A DNA stretch of 64,000 bases from contig NZ_JALNUI010000004.1 in the NCBI RefSeq assembly GCF_026544205.1, positions 62,001-126,000 of the forward strand, read 5' to 3'. This DNA comes from Curtobacterium sp. GC_Cur_3 (lineage in GTDB: Bacteria; Actinomycetota; Actinomycetes; Actinomycetales; Microbacteriaceae). The translations under genes and the position numbers were made by a program. This document shows positions 47,196-56,400 of this stretch, one piece after another (position 1 is the stretch's first letter; each line of letters starts with the position of its first letter). The notes under the pieces are model-generated. The model made no database searches, was not told where the DNA came from, and worked only from the letters and a program-made list of their open reading frames with translations.

Positions 47196-48320
47196 GTGAC
47201 CACGCCCACCCCGCACGACCCGACCGCCGAGGTCGACCGCCGGCTGCGGGGACCCGTCCGGATCGTCGGCACCGGCCTGCTCGGCGCGTCCATCGGCCTC
47301 GGCCTCCGGCAGCAGGGCGTCGACGTCATCCTCGACGACGTCTCCCCGGCCGCACTGGCGCTCGCCGTGGACTACGGCGCGGGTCGCCGCCCGTCGGAGC
47401 ACGACGCCCCGGAGCTCGTCGTCGTCGCGGTCCCGCCGGACGTCACGGCGCAGGTCGTCGCCCGCGAACTGACCGCACACCCCGACGCCGTCGTCACCGA
47501 CGTCGCCAGCGTCAAGTCGGTCCCGCTCGAGCGGCTCAGGGCCGTCGGCGCCGACGTCTCGCGCTACATCGGCTCGCACCCGATGGCCGGCCGCGAGCGC
47601 AGCGGTCCCACGGCCGCCCGCGCCGACCTGTTCATCGGCCGCCCCTGGGTCATCGCCGGGCACGATGACATCACCTACCGTCGTGCCGCCGTGGTCGAGG
47701 CCCTCGCGCTCGACCTCGGCGCGACCGTGGTCCCGATGGAGCCCGGCCCGCACGACCAGGCCGTCGCGATCATGTCCCACGTGCCGCAGCTCGTGTCCAC
47801 GCTCATGGCCTCCCGACTGCGGGACGCCCCCGAAGCCGCACTGGGCCTGGCCGGCGGTGGCATCCGCGACGTCACCCGCGTCGCGTCGAGCGACCCCGGC
47901 CTCTGGGTCCAGATCATCGGGGCAAACGCCGCGCACATCCGGCCCGTGCTGGTCGACCTGCAGGGCGAGCTCAGCCGGCTGATCGACGCCCTCGACGACC
48001 CGGAGGCCCCCGGGGCACCGCGGACGATCGCCGAGACCATGGCGTCGGGCAACCGCGGCGTCGAACGCCTGCCGGGCAAGCACGGCACCACCAGACGGTT
48101 CGCCCAGGTCGTCGTCCTCGTCGACGACCGACCCGGGCAGATCGCCGACCTCCTGACCGCCATCGGCGAGATCGGCATCAACCTCGAGGACCTGCGCCTC
48201 GAGCACTCACCGGGCGCACCGATCGGCATCGTCGAGGTGTCGGTCGTCCCCGAGCAGGAACAGCGGCTCATCGAGGAACTCGAGGGCCGCGGATGGAGGA
48301 TCGCAGCAGCATGGGCCTGA
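47196..48320 (+). CDS. tyrA: prephenate dehydrogenase
   Basis: A 374-residue NAD(P)-dependent enzyme of tyrosine synthesis. The Rossmann loop is [14 protein letters not shown], the catalytic His region is [15 protein letters not shown], and [19 protein letters not shown] is typical. A C-terminal ACT-like domain ([20 protein letters not shown]) probably gives feedback control. TAGGCT ends six bases before GTG 47196. It overlaps cmk by 10 bases. Confidence 0.94.
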   Translation: MTTPTPHDPTAEVDRRLRGPVRIVGTGLLGASIGLGLRQQGVDVILDDVSPAALALAVDYGAGRRPSEHDAPELVVVAVPPDVTAQVVARELTAHPDAVVTDVASVKSVPLERLRAVGADVSRYIGSHPMAGRERSGPTAARADLFIGRPWVIAGHDDITYRRAAVVEALALDLGATVVPMEPGPHDQAVAIMSHVPQLVSTLMASRLRDAPEAALGLAGGGIRDVTRVASSDPGLWVQIIGANAAHIRPVLVDLQGELSRLIDALDDPEAPGAPRTIAETMASGNRGVERLPGKHGTTRRFAQVVVLVDDRPGQIADLLTAIGEIGINLEDLRLEHSPGAPIGIVEVSVVPEQEQRLIEELEGRGWRIAAAWA

Positions 48321-49174
48321 ACGACGACGGACGCACCAACGACTCCGGGATCACCGGCGGGCCGAGCGGCCCCGACACCGGTCTCCCCACCCCCGGCGAC
48401 CAGCCGGGGCCGGTGACCGGACCCTCCGGTGGCACCGACGGACTGGGCGGCGGCGAGCCGGGCCTGACCCGCGACCCGATGCCCGCCGGGCTGGCGGACG
48501 GCGCCTACGTGGCGAAGTTCGTCATCGCGGTGGACGGTCCCGCCGGCAGCGGCAAGTCGAGCGTCTCCCGCGCCGCGGCCCGTCTGCTCGGCTTCGGGTA
48601 CCAGGACACCGGCGCCGCCTACCGTGCGCTGGCGTGGCACGCGCTCCAGCAGCAGGTCGACCTCGACGACCCCGCGGCCGTCCTGGCGAGCTGGGACACC
48701 TTCGACTACACGATCGGCACCGACCCCGACGCCTACTTCGTCCGCGTCGGCGACACCGACGTGACCGATGCCATCCGCACCCCGGACGTGACCGCCGCGG
48801 TGGCGCACATCGCCAAGCTCCCCGAGGTCCGCGCACGCCTGGTGCAGCTCTTCCGGACCGTCATGCGCAGGACCGACGCCCAGGGCATCATCACCGAGGG
48901 CCGCGACATCACGACCGTGGTCGCACCCGACGCCGAGGTCCGCATCCTGCTGACCGCCGACGAACAGGTTAGGATGGCACGGCGCTCGGCAGAGGTCTCG
49001 ACCCAGTCGGCCGCCGACACCTCGGCAGCACTCGCCCGGCGAGACGCCGCCGACGCGAAGGTCGTCGACTTCATGAACGCCGCGGACGGCGTCACGACGC
49101 TCGACTCCACCGACCTCGACTTCGACCAGACCGTCCAGGCGGTCGTCGACCTGGCCCGTACGGCCGGACACTGA
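48311..49174 (+). CDS. cmk: cytidylate kinase
   Basis: A 287-residue (d)CMP kinase. The P-loop is [18 protein letters not shown], followed by [13 protein letters not shown] and [16 protein letters not shown] Gly/Pro-rich extension of about 60 residues precedes the domain. ATG 48311 is preferred because GGAGGA lies nine bases upstream, while ATG 48293 has no ribosome site. It belongs to the tyrA-cmk-der transcript. Confidence 0.95.
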   Translation: MGLNDDGRTNDSGITGGPSGPDTGLPTPGDQPGPVTGPSGGTDGLGGGEPGLTRDPMPAGLADGAYVAKFVIAVDGPAGSGKSSVSRAAARLLGFGYQDTGAAYRALAWHALQQQVDLDDPAAVLASWDTFDYTIGTDPDAYFVRVGDTDVTDAIRTPDVTAAVAHIAKLPEVRARLVQLFRTVMRRTDAQGIITEGRDITTVVAPDAEVRILLTADEQVRMARRSAEVSTQSAADTSAALARRDAADAKVVDFMNAADGVTTLDSTDLDFDQTVQAVVDLARTAGH

Positions 49175-49215
49175 CACACACACGCGACCACAGGGTCGCC
49201 GGCAAGGAACCCACC

Positions 49216-50742
49216 ATGGCGCAACCGGACAACGGCCCAGAGCACGACGACTTCCCGGAGTACGACGAGTCACTGGGCGACCGACTCGCGAGCCTCGACG
49301 AGTCCGAGGCCGAGCAGCGGGCGACCGCGCTCCGGGCCGGGCTCGAGGACTACGACCTCGACGAGGAAGACGTCGCGCTCCTCGAGACCGCGCAGCTCGG
49401 CCCCGACGGCATCGCGTACCTGCCCGCACTGCCCGTGCTGGCGATCGTCGGTCGCCCGAACGTCGGCAAGTCGGCGCTCGTGAACCGCATCCTCGGCCGC
49501 CGAGAGGCCGTCGTGCAGGACGTCCCCGGCGTCACGCGTGACCGCGTCAGCTACAAGGCCGAGTGGAACGACCGCCGCTTCACCCTCGTCGACACCGGCG
49601 GGTGGGAGCCGGACGCCAAGGGCATCAACGCCTCGGTGGCGCTCCAGGCCGAGGTGGCGATCGACCTCGCCGACGCGGTCCTCTTCGTGGTCGACGTGAC
49701 GGTCGGCATCACCGCGACCGACGAGCACGTCGTCAAGATGCTCCGCGGCACGGACAAGCCCGTCATCGTCGTGGCGAACAAGTCCGACGACGAGCGCCGT
49801 GACCTCGACGCCTTCGAGCTGTGGAACCTCGGGCTCGGCGAGCCGCACCCCGTGTCGGCGCTGCACGGCCGTGGCGTCGCGGACCTGCTCGACCTCATCA
49901 TCACGACGCTGCCGGAGATCTCCGCCGTCGCCAAGCAGGAGCTCGGCGGTCCTCGTCGTGTCGCGATCCTCGGTCGGCCCAACGTCGGCAAGAGCTCGCT
50001 GCTCAACAAGGCGGCCGGCGAAGAGCGCGTCGTCGTGAACGAGCTCGCCGGCACCACCCGTGACCCGGTGGACGAGCAGGTCGAGCTCGGCGGCCGTGTC
50101 TGGCGCTTCGTCGACACCGCCGGCATCCGCAAGCGCGTGCACCTGCAGCAGGGCGCCGACTTCTACGCCTCGCTCCGCACCACGGCCGCACTCGAGAAGG
50201 CCGAGGTCGCCGTCGTCGTCCTCGACGTCACCGAGCCGGTCTCCGTGCAGGACCTCCGCATCATCGACCTGGTCCTCGAGTCCGGTCGTGCCCTCGTCCT
50301 GGCCTACAACAAGTGGGACCTCCTCGACGACGAGCGCCGCCGCTACCTCGAGCGCGAGATCGAACAGGACCTCGCGCACGTCGCCTGGGCCCCGCGCGTG
50401 AACATCTCGGCGCGCACCGGTCGGCACCTCGAACGCCTCGTCCCCGCCCTCGAGACCGCACTCGAGTCGTGGGACACCCGCATCCCGACCGGCAAGGTCA
50501 ACGCCTTCATCGCCGAGCTCGTGCAGGAGCACCCGCACCCCGTGCGCGGTGGACGCCAGCCCCGGATCCTGTTCGGCACGCAGGCCGCCAGCCAGCCGCC
50601 GACGTTCGTGCTCTTCACGACCCAGTTCCTCGACCCGCAGTACCGCCGCTTCATCACGCGGCGGCTGCGCGAGGTCTGGGGCTTCGCCGGCACGCCGATC
50701 ACCGTGAACATGCGTGTCCGCGAGCGCCGGAAGCGTACCTGA
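49216..50742 (+). CDS. der: ribosome biogenesis GTPase Der
   Basis: A 508-residue double GTPase needed for 50S assembly. The two G domains begin with [15 protein letters not shown] (near residue 79) and [14 protein letters not shown] (near residue 254). [11 protein letters not shown] and [14 protein letters not shown] are the switch II regions. A KH-like domain closes the protein. An acidic extension of about 70 residues precedes the first G domain, as in other Actinobacteria. Confidence 0.97.
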   Translation: MAQPDNGPEHDDFPEYDESLGDRLASLDESEAEQRATALRAGLEDYDLDEEDVALLETAQLGPDGIAYLPALPVLAIVGRPNVGKSALVNRILGRREAVVQDVPGVTRDRVSYKAEWNDRRFTLVDTGGWEPDAKGINASVALQAEVAIDLADAVLFVVDVTVGITATDEHVVKMLRGTDKPVIVVANKSDDERRDLDAFELWNLGLGEPHPVSALHGRGVADLLDLIITTLPEISAVAKQELGGPRRVAILGRPNVGKSSLLNKAAGEERVVVNELAGTTRDPVDEQVELGGRVWRFVDTAGIRKRVHLQQGADFYASLRTTAALEKAEVAVVVLDVTEPVSVQDLRIIDLVLESGRALVLAYNKWDLLDDERRRYLEREIEQDLAHVAWAPRVNISARTGRHLERLVPALETALESWDTRIPTGKVNAFIAELVQEHPHPVRGGRQPRILFGTQAASQPPTFVLFTTQFLDPQYRRFITRRLREVWGFAGTPITVNMRVRERRKRT

Positions 50743-50760
50743 TCCGATCCAGCACGACAT

Positions 50761-50794
50761 GACGGCCGCCGGGGCGATGCTCCCGGCGGCCGTC
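50761..50794 (+). terminator. der terminator
   Basis: GACGGCCGCCGGG at 50761-50773 pairs perfectly with 50782-50794 around an eight-base loop, 18 bases after the der stop. Confidence 0.85.
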
Positions 50795-50857
50795 GTCGTC
50801 CCCGGGATCCTCGACGGGCCCCTCGCCGTCGCCCGCGGTCCGGCGTACGATCCGTGC

Positions 50858-51427
50858 ATGTCACCGCCGTCGGGCTCCGCGCGCGCCGGTCGGATCGCGG
50901 GCGGGGTGAGCGTCCTCGCCGGTGTGGTCGCCGTCTCCGTGTTGCTGTCGATCCCGGTCCCGACCGGCCGGTCCACACCGGAGCCACTCGTCCGTGCCAC
51001 CCCGTCGACGGCACCCGCGCTGCCCCCGGTGGACGAGCCCTGGTACCGCACCGGCCTGCCCGTCGAGGGCGACATCGTCCCCATCGGTGCCCGCACGACC
51101 GGTCGCGTCGAGGTCGTCCGGTCCGGCGAGCGGAGCGTGCGGGTGACCATCACCGACTTCGCCACCGACCTGACCACGGCCGACATCCGCGTGCAGCTGA
51201 CCGCCGGAGACGTGATCGACGGTCGGCACGGCGCACGATGGGTGCCGGACGGCAACCCGGTCGAGGTCGGTGTCGTCCCGCACGGCGCGACGTCCGCCGT
51301 GATCGAGGTCAGCATCCCGCAGATCCTGCCGGACCCGGTGCACTCGCTCGTCGTCCTCGACTGGAACACCACCACGATCATGGGTGGTGCGGAACTGGTC
51401 CCCGCATACGGCACGATGGTCGGGTGA
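50858..51427 (+). CDS. membrane-anchored protein, possible DM13-like domain
   Basis: A 189-residue protein with one N-terminal hydrophobic anchor (residues about 13-33) and a Pro-rich linker. A beta-rich outer domain follows (RVEVVRSGERSVRVTITDFA ... SLVVLDWNTTTIMGGAEL). The strand pattern and last segment recall DM13/electron-transfer-like domains, but the match is weak, so function is open. TACGAT ends six bases before the ATG. The stop overlaps the next GTG. Confidence 0.6.
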   Translation: MSPPSGSARAGRIAGGVSVLAGVVAVSVLLSIPVPTGRSTPEPLVRATPSTAPALPPVDEPWYRTGLPVEGDIVPIGARTTGRVEVVRSGERSVRVTITDFATDLTTADIRVQLTAGDVIDGRHGARWVPDGNPVEVGVVPHGATSAVIEVSIPQILPDPVHSLVVLDWNTTTIMGGAELVPAYGTMVG

Positions 51428-51939
51428 CGCTGCCTTCCCTCGCCGACCGGGTGTGGTGCCGCCTGCAGCTCGACCGTCTCGCCGGCGGACGCCAGGCGGG
51501 CTACGTCATCCGGCAGGACATGCTCGCGCACCCGGACACGGTGCGCTCGTTCCGGTGGATCCGCTGGCTGCTCGTCGCGGAGACCGTCGTGGGCCTGGCG
51601 GCGATCGTCATCGCGATCGTGCTCACACACCTGGGGCAGACGGTGCCGTGGGCGGTGTGGTTCCGCGCCACGGTCGTGCTGCTCATCACCCTGACGCTCT
51701 ACGTCTTCGCCTGGCGCGCGCAGCTCGGCTACTACTGGGCGTACCAGCGGCTCCGGCTGTTCAGCCGGGTCTTCCCGATCGTCACACTCGTCATCGCGGC
51801 GATCCCCGGCCTCTACCCGTTCTGGATGGTCGTCGAGCAGATCCTGTTCTCGGTCCTCATGGTCGGGATCGGGGACGTCCTCACCTCCGACCACATGCGC
51901 TCGACGTTCCCGAAGCCGGTCCGCCGACCCGCTCCGTAG
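51424..51939 (+). CDS. three- or four-helix membrane protein
   Basis: A 171-residue integral membrane protein, not recognised. Hydrophobic helices lie at about residues 47-68, 76-97 and 116-150, the last long enough for two. Basic stretches lie on the predicted cytosolic side. The GTG overlaps the previous stop, so the two genes are coupled. No motif indicates a function. Confidence 0.7.
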   Translation: MTLPSLADRVWCRLQLDRLAGGRQAGYVIRQDMLAHPDTVRSFRWIRWLLVAETVVGLAAIVIAIVLTHLGQTVPWAVWFRATVVLLITLTLYVFAWRAQLGYYWAYQRLRLFSRVFPIVTLVIAAIPGLYPFWMVVEQILFSVLMVGIGDVLTSDHMRSTFPKPVRRPAP

Positions 51940-51948
51940 GATCGCACC

Positions 51949-52275
51949 ATGGTGATCCTCGGCGGTGTGCGGTTCGACCCGGACGACCTCCCGCGGTTCG
52001 CGGGCGAGTTGACCGCGCGGGTGTTCGGCGGCGCCCGGGTCCCGACCCTCGACGAGCCGGACGTCGGCGACGCGATCGCGCTGCTGGCCGAGTCCGGCGG
52101 GGGAGCGGTCGACCCGGACGAGTTCGACCCGGCGGAGCTCCTGGCCTACGTCCTGGGCATCGTCGCCGCCGAGACGTCCCTGCCCGCCGCTGCACTGCTC
52201 GCGCCCGTCGACCTCGACGTCCGCCGCGCGCGGGTGGAGGACGCCGTCCGCCGCGTCGTCGGCCACCGCGCCTGA
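51949..52275 (+). CDS. small acidic uncharacterised protein
   Basis: A 108-residue soluble protein, strongly acidic and probably helical (DPAELLAYVLGIVAAETSLP). No known family recognised. TAGGAT ends six bases before the ATG, which supports it as a real leaderless gene. A hexamer repeat follows the stop. Confidence 0.6.
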   Translation: MVILGGVRFDPDDLPRFAGELTARVFGGARVPTLDEPDVGDAIALLAESGGGAVDPDEFDPAELLAYVLGIVAAETSLPAAALLAPVDLDVRRARVEDAVRRVVGHRA

Positions 52276-52283
52276 CACCAGCC

Positions 52284-52350
52284 GGCACCGGCACCAGCAC
52301 CAGCACCGGCACCAGCACGAGCACCAACACGAGCACCAGCACCAGCACCG
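52284..52350. repeat. GCACCA/GCACCG hexamer microsatellite
   Basis: About eleven imperfect copies of a six-base unit (GCACCA, GCACCG, GCACGA) run from 52284 to 52350 between two genes. One antisense frame reads as Val-Leu repeats but has no gene features. Confidence 0.85.
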
Positions 52351-52422
52351 GGTCGCGCAACGCCCGGACCCGGGACCGACAGAGCCTGCCACGATCAGCG
52401 TGGGCGGAGCATCGTGGACACC

Positions 52423-53298
52423 ATGACGAACACGACCCTCCCCGGTGGCACCTTCCGCCTCGCTGACGACCTCGAACTCACCCGCGTCGGGTACGGCGCG
52501 ATGCAGCTGGCGGGCAAGGGGGTGTTCGGACCCCCTGCCGACCGTGACGAGGCGATCCGCGTCCTCCGCACGGTCGTCGAACTCGGCATCACGCACATCG
52601 ACACGTCGGACTACTACGGCCCGCACGTCACGAACGAGATCATCCGCGAGGCCCTCCACCCGTACCCGGCGGACCTCCGCATCGTGACGAAGGTCGGCGC
52701 CCGACGTGACGCGAAGGGCGGCTGGCCGAATGCCCGCGAGCCGCACGAACTCGTCGAGCAGGTGCACGGCAACCTCGAGCGGCTCGGCGTGGAGCGGCTC
52801 GACGTCGTGAACCTCCGCATGGGCGGCTTCGACGCGCCGCAGCCGGGATCGATCGCCCCCCAGTTCGAGGCACTCGCCGAACTCCAGCAGCAGGGGCTGA
52901 TCAACCACCTCGGCGTGTCGACCGTGACCGCCGAACAGCTCGCCGAAGCGCAGGGCATCGCCCCCGTGGTCTGCGTCCAGAACCTCTACAACCTCGCCCG
53001 CCGCGAGGACGACGCACTCGTCGACCTCACGGCCGAGCAGGGCATCGCGTACGTCCCGTACTTCCCGCTCGGCGGGTTCTCGCCGCTGCAGTCCGAGGCC
53101 CTCGACACGGTCGCGGCCCGCCTGGACGTGCCGCGCCTCACCGTCGCGCTCGCGTGGCTGCTCCAGCGCTCGCCGAACATCCTCCTGATCCCCGGCACCT
53201 CGTCGGTGGCCCACCTCCGCGACAACGTGGCGGCCGCCGGCTTCACCCTGCCGGCCGACGCGGTCGCCGAACTCGACGCGATCGGTACCGGCGCGTAG
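52423..53298 (+). CDS. aldo/keto reductase, PdxI-like
   Basis: A 291-residue aldo/keto reductase. The Asp and Tyr of the tetrad are in HIDTSDYYGPHVTNE and the Lys in IVTKVGARRD, but the usual His position reads VNLRM. That Asn replacement also occurs in YdbC/PdxI-type pyridoxal reductases as I recall them, so a vitamin B6 salvage role is possible. ATG 52423 fits the family start; GTG 52414 with GGAG four bases upstream is an alternative. Confidence 0.85.
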   Translation: MTNTTLPGGTFRLADDLELTRVGYGAMQLAGKGVFGPPADRDEAIRVLRTVVELGITHIDTSDYYGPHVTNEIIREALHPYPADLRIVTKVGARRDAKGGWPNAREPHELVEQVHGNLERLGVERLDVVNLRMGGFDAPQPGSIAPQFEALAELQQQGLINHLGVSTVTAEQLAEAQGIAPVVCVQNLYNLARREDDALVDLTAEQGIAYVPYFPLGGFSPLQSEALDTVAARLDVPRLTVALAWLLQRSPNILLIPGTSSVAHLRDNVAAAGFTLPADAVAELDAIGTGA

Positions 53299-53331
53299 GC
53301 GCCACCACCCGGGTCGGCTGGTGCCGACGAC

Positions 53332-53373
53332 GGACGGGAGGCTCGTGGCGGCGCCGCCAGGAGCCTCCCGTCC
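53332..53373 (+). terminator. terminator before the type VII module
   Basis: GGACGGGAGGCTC (53332-53344) pairs exactly with 53361-53373, and an inner GGCGGC/GCCGCC stem lies inside. It isolates the type VII operon from upstream transcription and shares the recurrent GGAGGCTC core. Confidence 0.85.
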
Positions 53374-53412
53374 GGCCTGTGGAGAAGTCCGCAGGCCGTC
53401 GGTGCGGTCCCC

Positions 53413-53418
53413 TACGAT
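53413..53418 (+). promoter_or_regulatory. type VII operon promoter -10
   Basis: TACGAT lies 20 bases before the GTG at 53439. The short leader carries a GGGGG ribosome site. Confidence 0.5.
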
Positions 53419-53438
53419 GGTCCGCACGGGGGTGACGT

Positions 53439-56400
53439 GTGAAACTCAAGATGACCATCGCGGACACGGCGGGGACCGAGCAGGACGTCGTGGTGACGGC
53501 GGACGTGACGGCGACCATCGGGAGCCTGGCCAACCGGCTCGCCACCGGCAGCCCCGGGGACGACGTCCCGCTGACGCTGCGGGTGCAGTTCCCGGACCGG
53601 CCGCAGGCCCGCCTGCTCAACCCGTCCGCGACCGTGCACGAGTCCTCGCTGCGGTCCGGCTGCCGCGTCGAGATCGTCCCGGCGACGGAGCGCCGACGCG
53701 GCGACGACGTCGAGGACGCCCCCGCGGCCATCGCGCAGGTGCTCTCCGGGCCGGAAGCCGGCCACGAGTACACGCTCACCCAGGGCGTCAACCTGATCGG
53801 TCGCGACGCCATGGCGCAGGTGTACCTGTCCGGCGACCACGAGGTCTCCCGACGACACGCGTCGGTGATGGTGGGCGACACGATCGAGGTCGTCGACCTC
53901 AACTCCGCGAACGGCGTCGCGGTGGACGGCCGGCTCGTCGCCCGCGCCTTCGTCGAACCCGGCACGACGATCCAGGTGGGGGAGACCCGTCTGCGGATCG
54001 TCCCGCTCGCGGCACCCGGCGTGCCCGTCGCGCCCGGGTCGGTCGGGGCGCCCGCACACGACGCCTTCTCCCGGTCCCCGCGCGTGGAGCCCGCGCACCG
54101 CGGCAAGCAGTTCACCCTCCCGGAGATCCCCGTGCCCGGCGAGAAGCCCCGGCTGCCGATCCTCGCGATCCTGGCGCCGATCGTGCTCGGCGCCGTGCTC
54201 TTCCTGGTCACGAAGCAGCCGTACACCCTGATCTTCATCGCGCTCTCGCCGGTCATCATGATCGGCACCTGGATCGACCAGCGCGTCCAGGTGAAGCGGC
54301 GGAAGCGCGACGAACGCCAGCGGTTCGAGGACTCGCTCGCCGACACCCGCACGCGGCTCGCCGCCGAGCGCGAGCGCGAGATCCAGGCGCGGGTCGCCGA
54401 GTCCCCGTCGCCCGCGGTGGTGACCGCCGCCATGCGCTCGCGCTCCGAACTCCTCTGGACCCGCAAGCCCGAGCACACGACCTTCCTCGAGGTCCGGTTC
54501 GGTGCCGGCACGTTGCCGTCGCGTGCCACCATCACGATGCCGTCGAAGAACTCGGGCAGCGTCGACGACTGGAACCGCGCCGAGGACCTCGCCGACGAGT
54601 ACGCCACCGTGGGCCCGGTCCCCGTGATCGAGACCTTCGAACGCGCCGGTGCCATCGGTGTGGCCGGCACCGGTCTGGCGGCGGACGACGTCGCCCGGTC
54701 GCTCGTGGTGCAGCTCGTGGGCCTGCACAGCCCCGCCGACCTCGTCGTCACCGCGTTCGCCGGTGGCACCACCACCGACCAGTGGGGCTGGCTGAAGTGG
54801 CTGCCGCACGTCGACTCGCCCTACAGCCCGCTGCGGTCCGGCGGCCTCGTGCGTGACTTCGCCGGCGCGTCGACGCTGCTCGCCGAGCTCGAGGGCCTCG
54901 TCGCCACCCGCCGCGACGCGGGCGCCGGCCGCGGCGAGCACGTGCGGTCTCGGCTCGACGAGTCCCGTGCCCTCGACGAGGAGCACGGCGAGTCCGTCGA
55001 CCGCCTGCCGGCGACCCCGGCGGTGCTCGTCGTCGTCACCGCGGAGGCCCCGGCCGACCGCGCCCGGCTCGTCGCGCTGGCGGAAGAGGGCGCCGACTTC
55101 GGGGTCTTCGTGCTCTGGCTCGCGCCGACGCAGCAGGCGCTCCCGGTGGTGTGCCGCACGTACATCACGCTCGACCGGCAGAGCGGCACCGCGACCGTCG
55201 GGTTCGTGCGCACCGGCCAGGCCGTCGAGCTCGACGAACTCGACCGCGTCGACCCGCTCGAAGCCGCCACCGTCGCCCGGGCCATCGCCCCGGTGCAGGA
55301 CACCGGCGCCCGCGTGCTCGACGAGACCGACCTGCCGCACAGTGTGGCGTTCGTCGACCTGTACGAGGGCGACCTGGCCGGCGACCCGGCCGCCGTCGTC
55401 AGCCGCTGGTCGAAGAACGACAGCCTCACCGCGGACTGGGTCCCCGGTGCCGGACGCGAAGCCGGCGGCATCCGGGCCGTCATCGGGCAGGGGCCGAGCG
55501 AGCCGCTCGCGCTCGACCTCCGCGCGCAGGGACCGCACGCGCTCGTCGGTGGCACCACGGGCTCCGGCAAGAGCGAGTTCCTGCAGACGTGGATCATGGG
55601 CATCGCGGCCGAGTACGCCCCCGACCGCGTGACCTTCCTGCTGGTCGACTACAAGGGGGGCGCCGCGTTCGCCGAGTGCGTCGGGCTGCCGCACACGGTG
55701 GGGCTCGTCACCGACCTGAACCCGCACCTGGTGCGGCGTGCGCTGACCTCGCTGCGCGCCGAACTGCGCTACCGGGAACACCTGCTCAACGAGCGCGGTG
55801 CGAAGGACCTCGTCACGCTCGAGCAGCGTGGTGACCCCGCCGCGCCGCCGGCGCTCGTCATCGTGATCGACGAGTTCGCCGCGCTCGCGTCGGAGATCCC
55901 GGAGTTCATCGACGGCGTGATCGACGTCGCGCAGCGCGGGCGGTCGCTCGGCCTGCACCTGGTGATGGCGACGCAGCGCCCGAGCGGGGTCATCAAGGAC
56001 TCGCTCCGGGCCAACACGAACCTCCGCATCGCCCTCCGCGTCGCGGACGAGGTCGACAGCTCCGACGTGCTCGGTGTCCCCGACGCGGCCTGGTTCGACC
56101 CGGGGACCCCCGGTCGTGCCGCAGCCAAGACCGGCCCCGGGCGCGTGCTGGACTTCCAGACCGCGTACCTCGGCGGCCGGTCCGACGACGTCGTCGTGCA
56201 CGAACCCGACGTCGACGTGCAGGACTTCCCGTTCGGCCCGGGCACGATGTGGCCGAGCGCCGTCCGTGCCCCGCGGGACACCACCCGGGCGAAGGACATC
56301 GAGCGGCTCGCCCGCACCATCGCGTCCGCGGCGGACCGTCGCGCGCTGTCGATCCCGCGCAAACCCTGGCTCGACCAGCTCGGCGAGACCGTCGACCTCG

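Noticed and set aside
52284..52350. Val-Leu repeat peptide read antisense through the hexamer repeat
   Set aside because: Pure microsatellite translation; it runs into antisense of neighbouring genes without any supporting signal.
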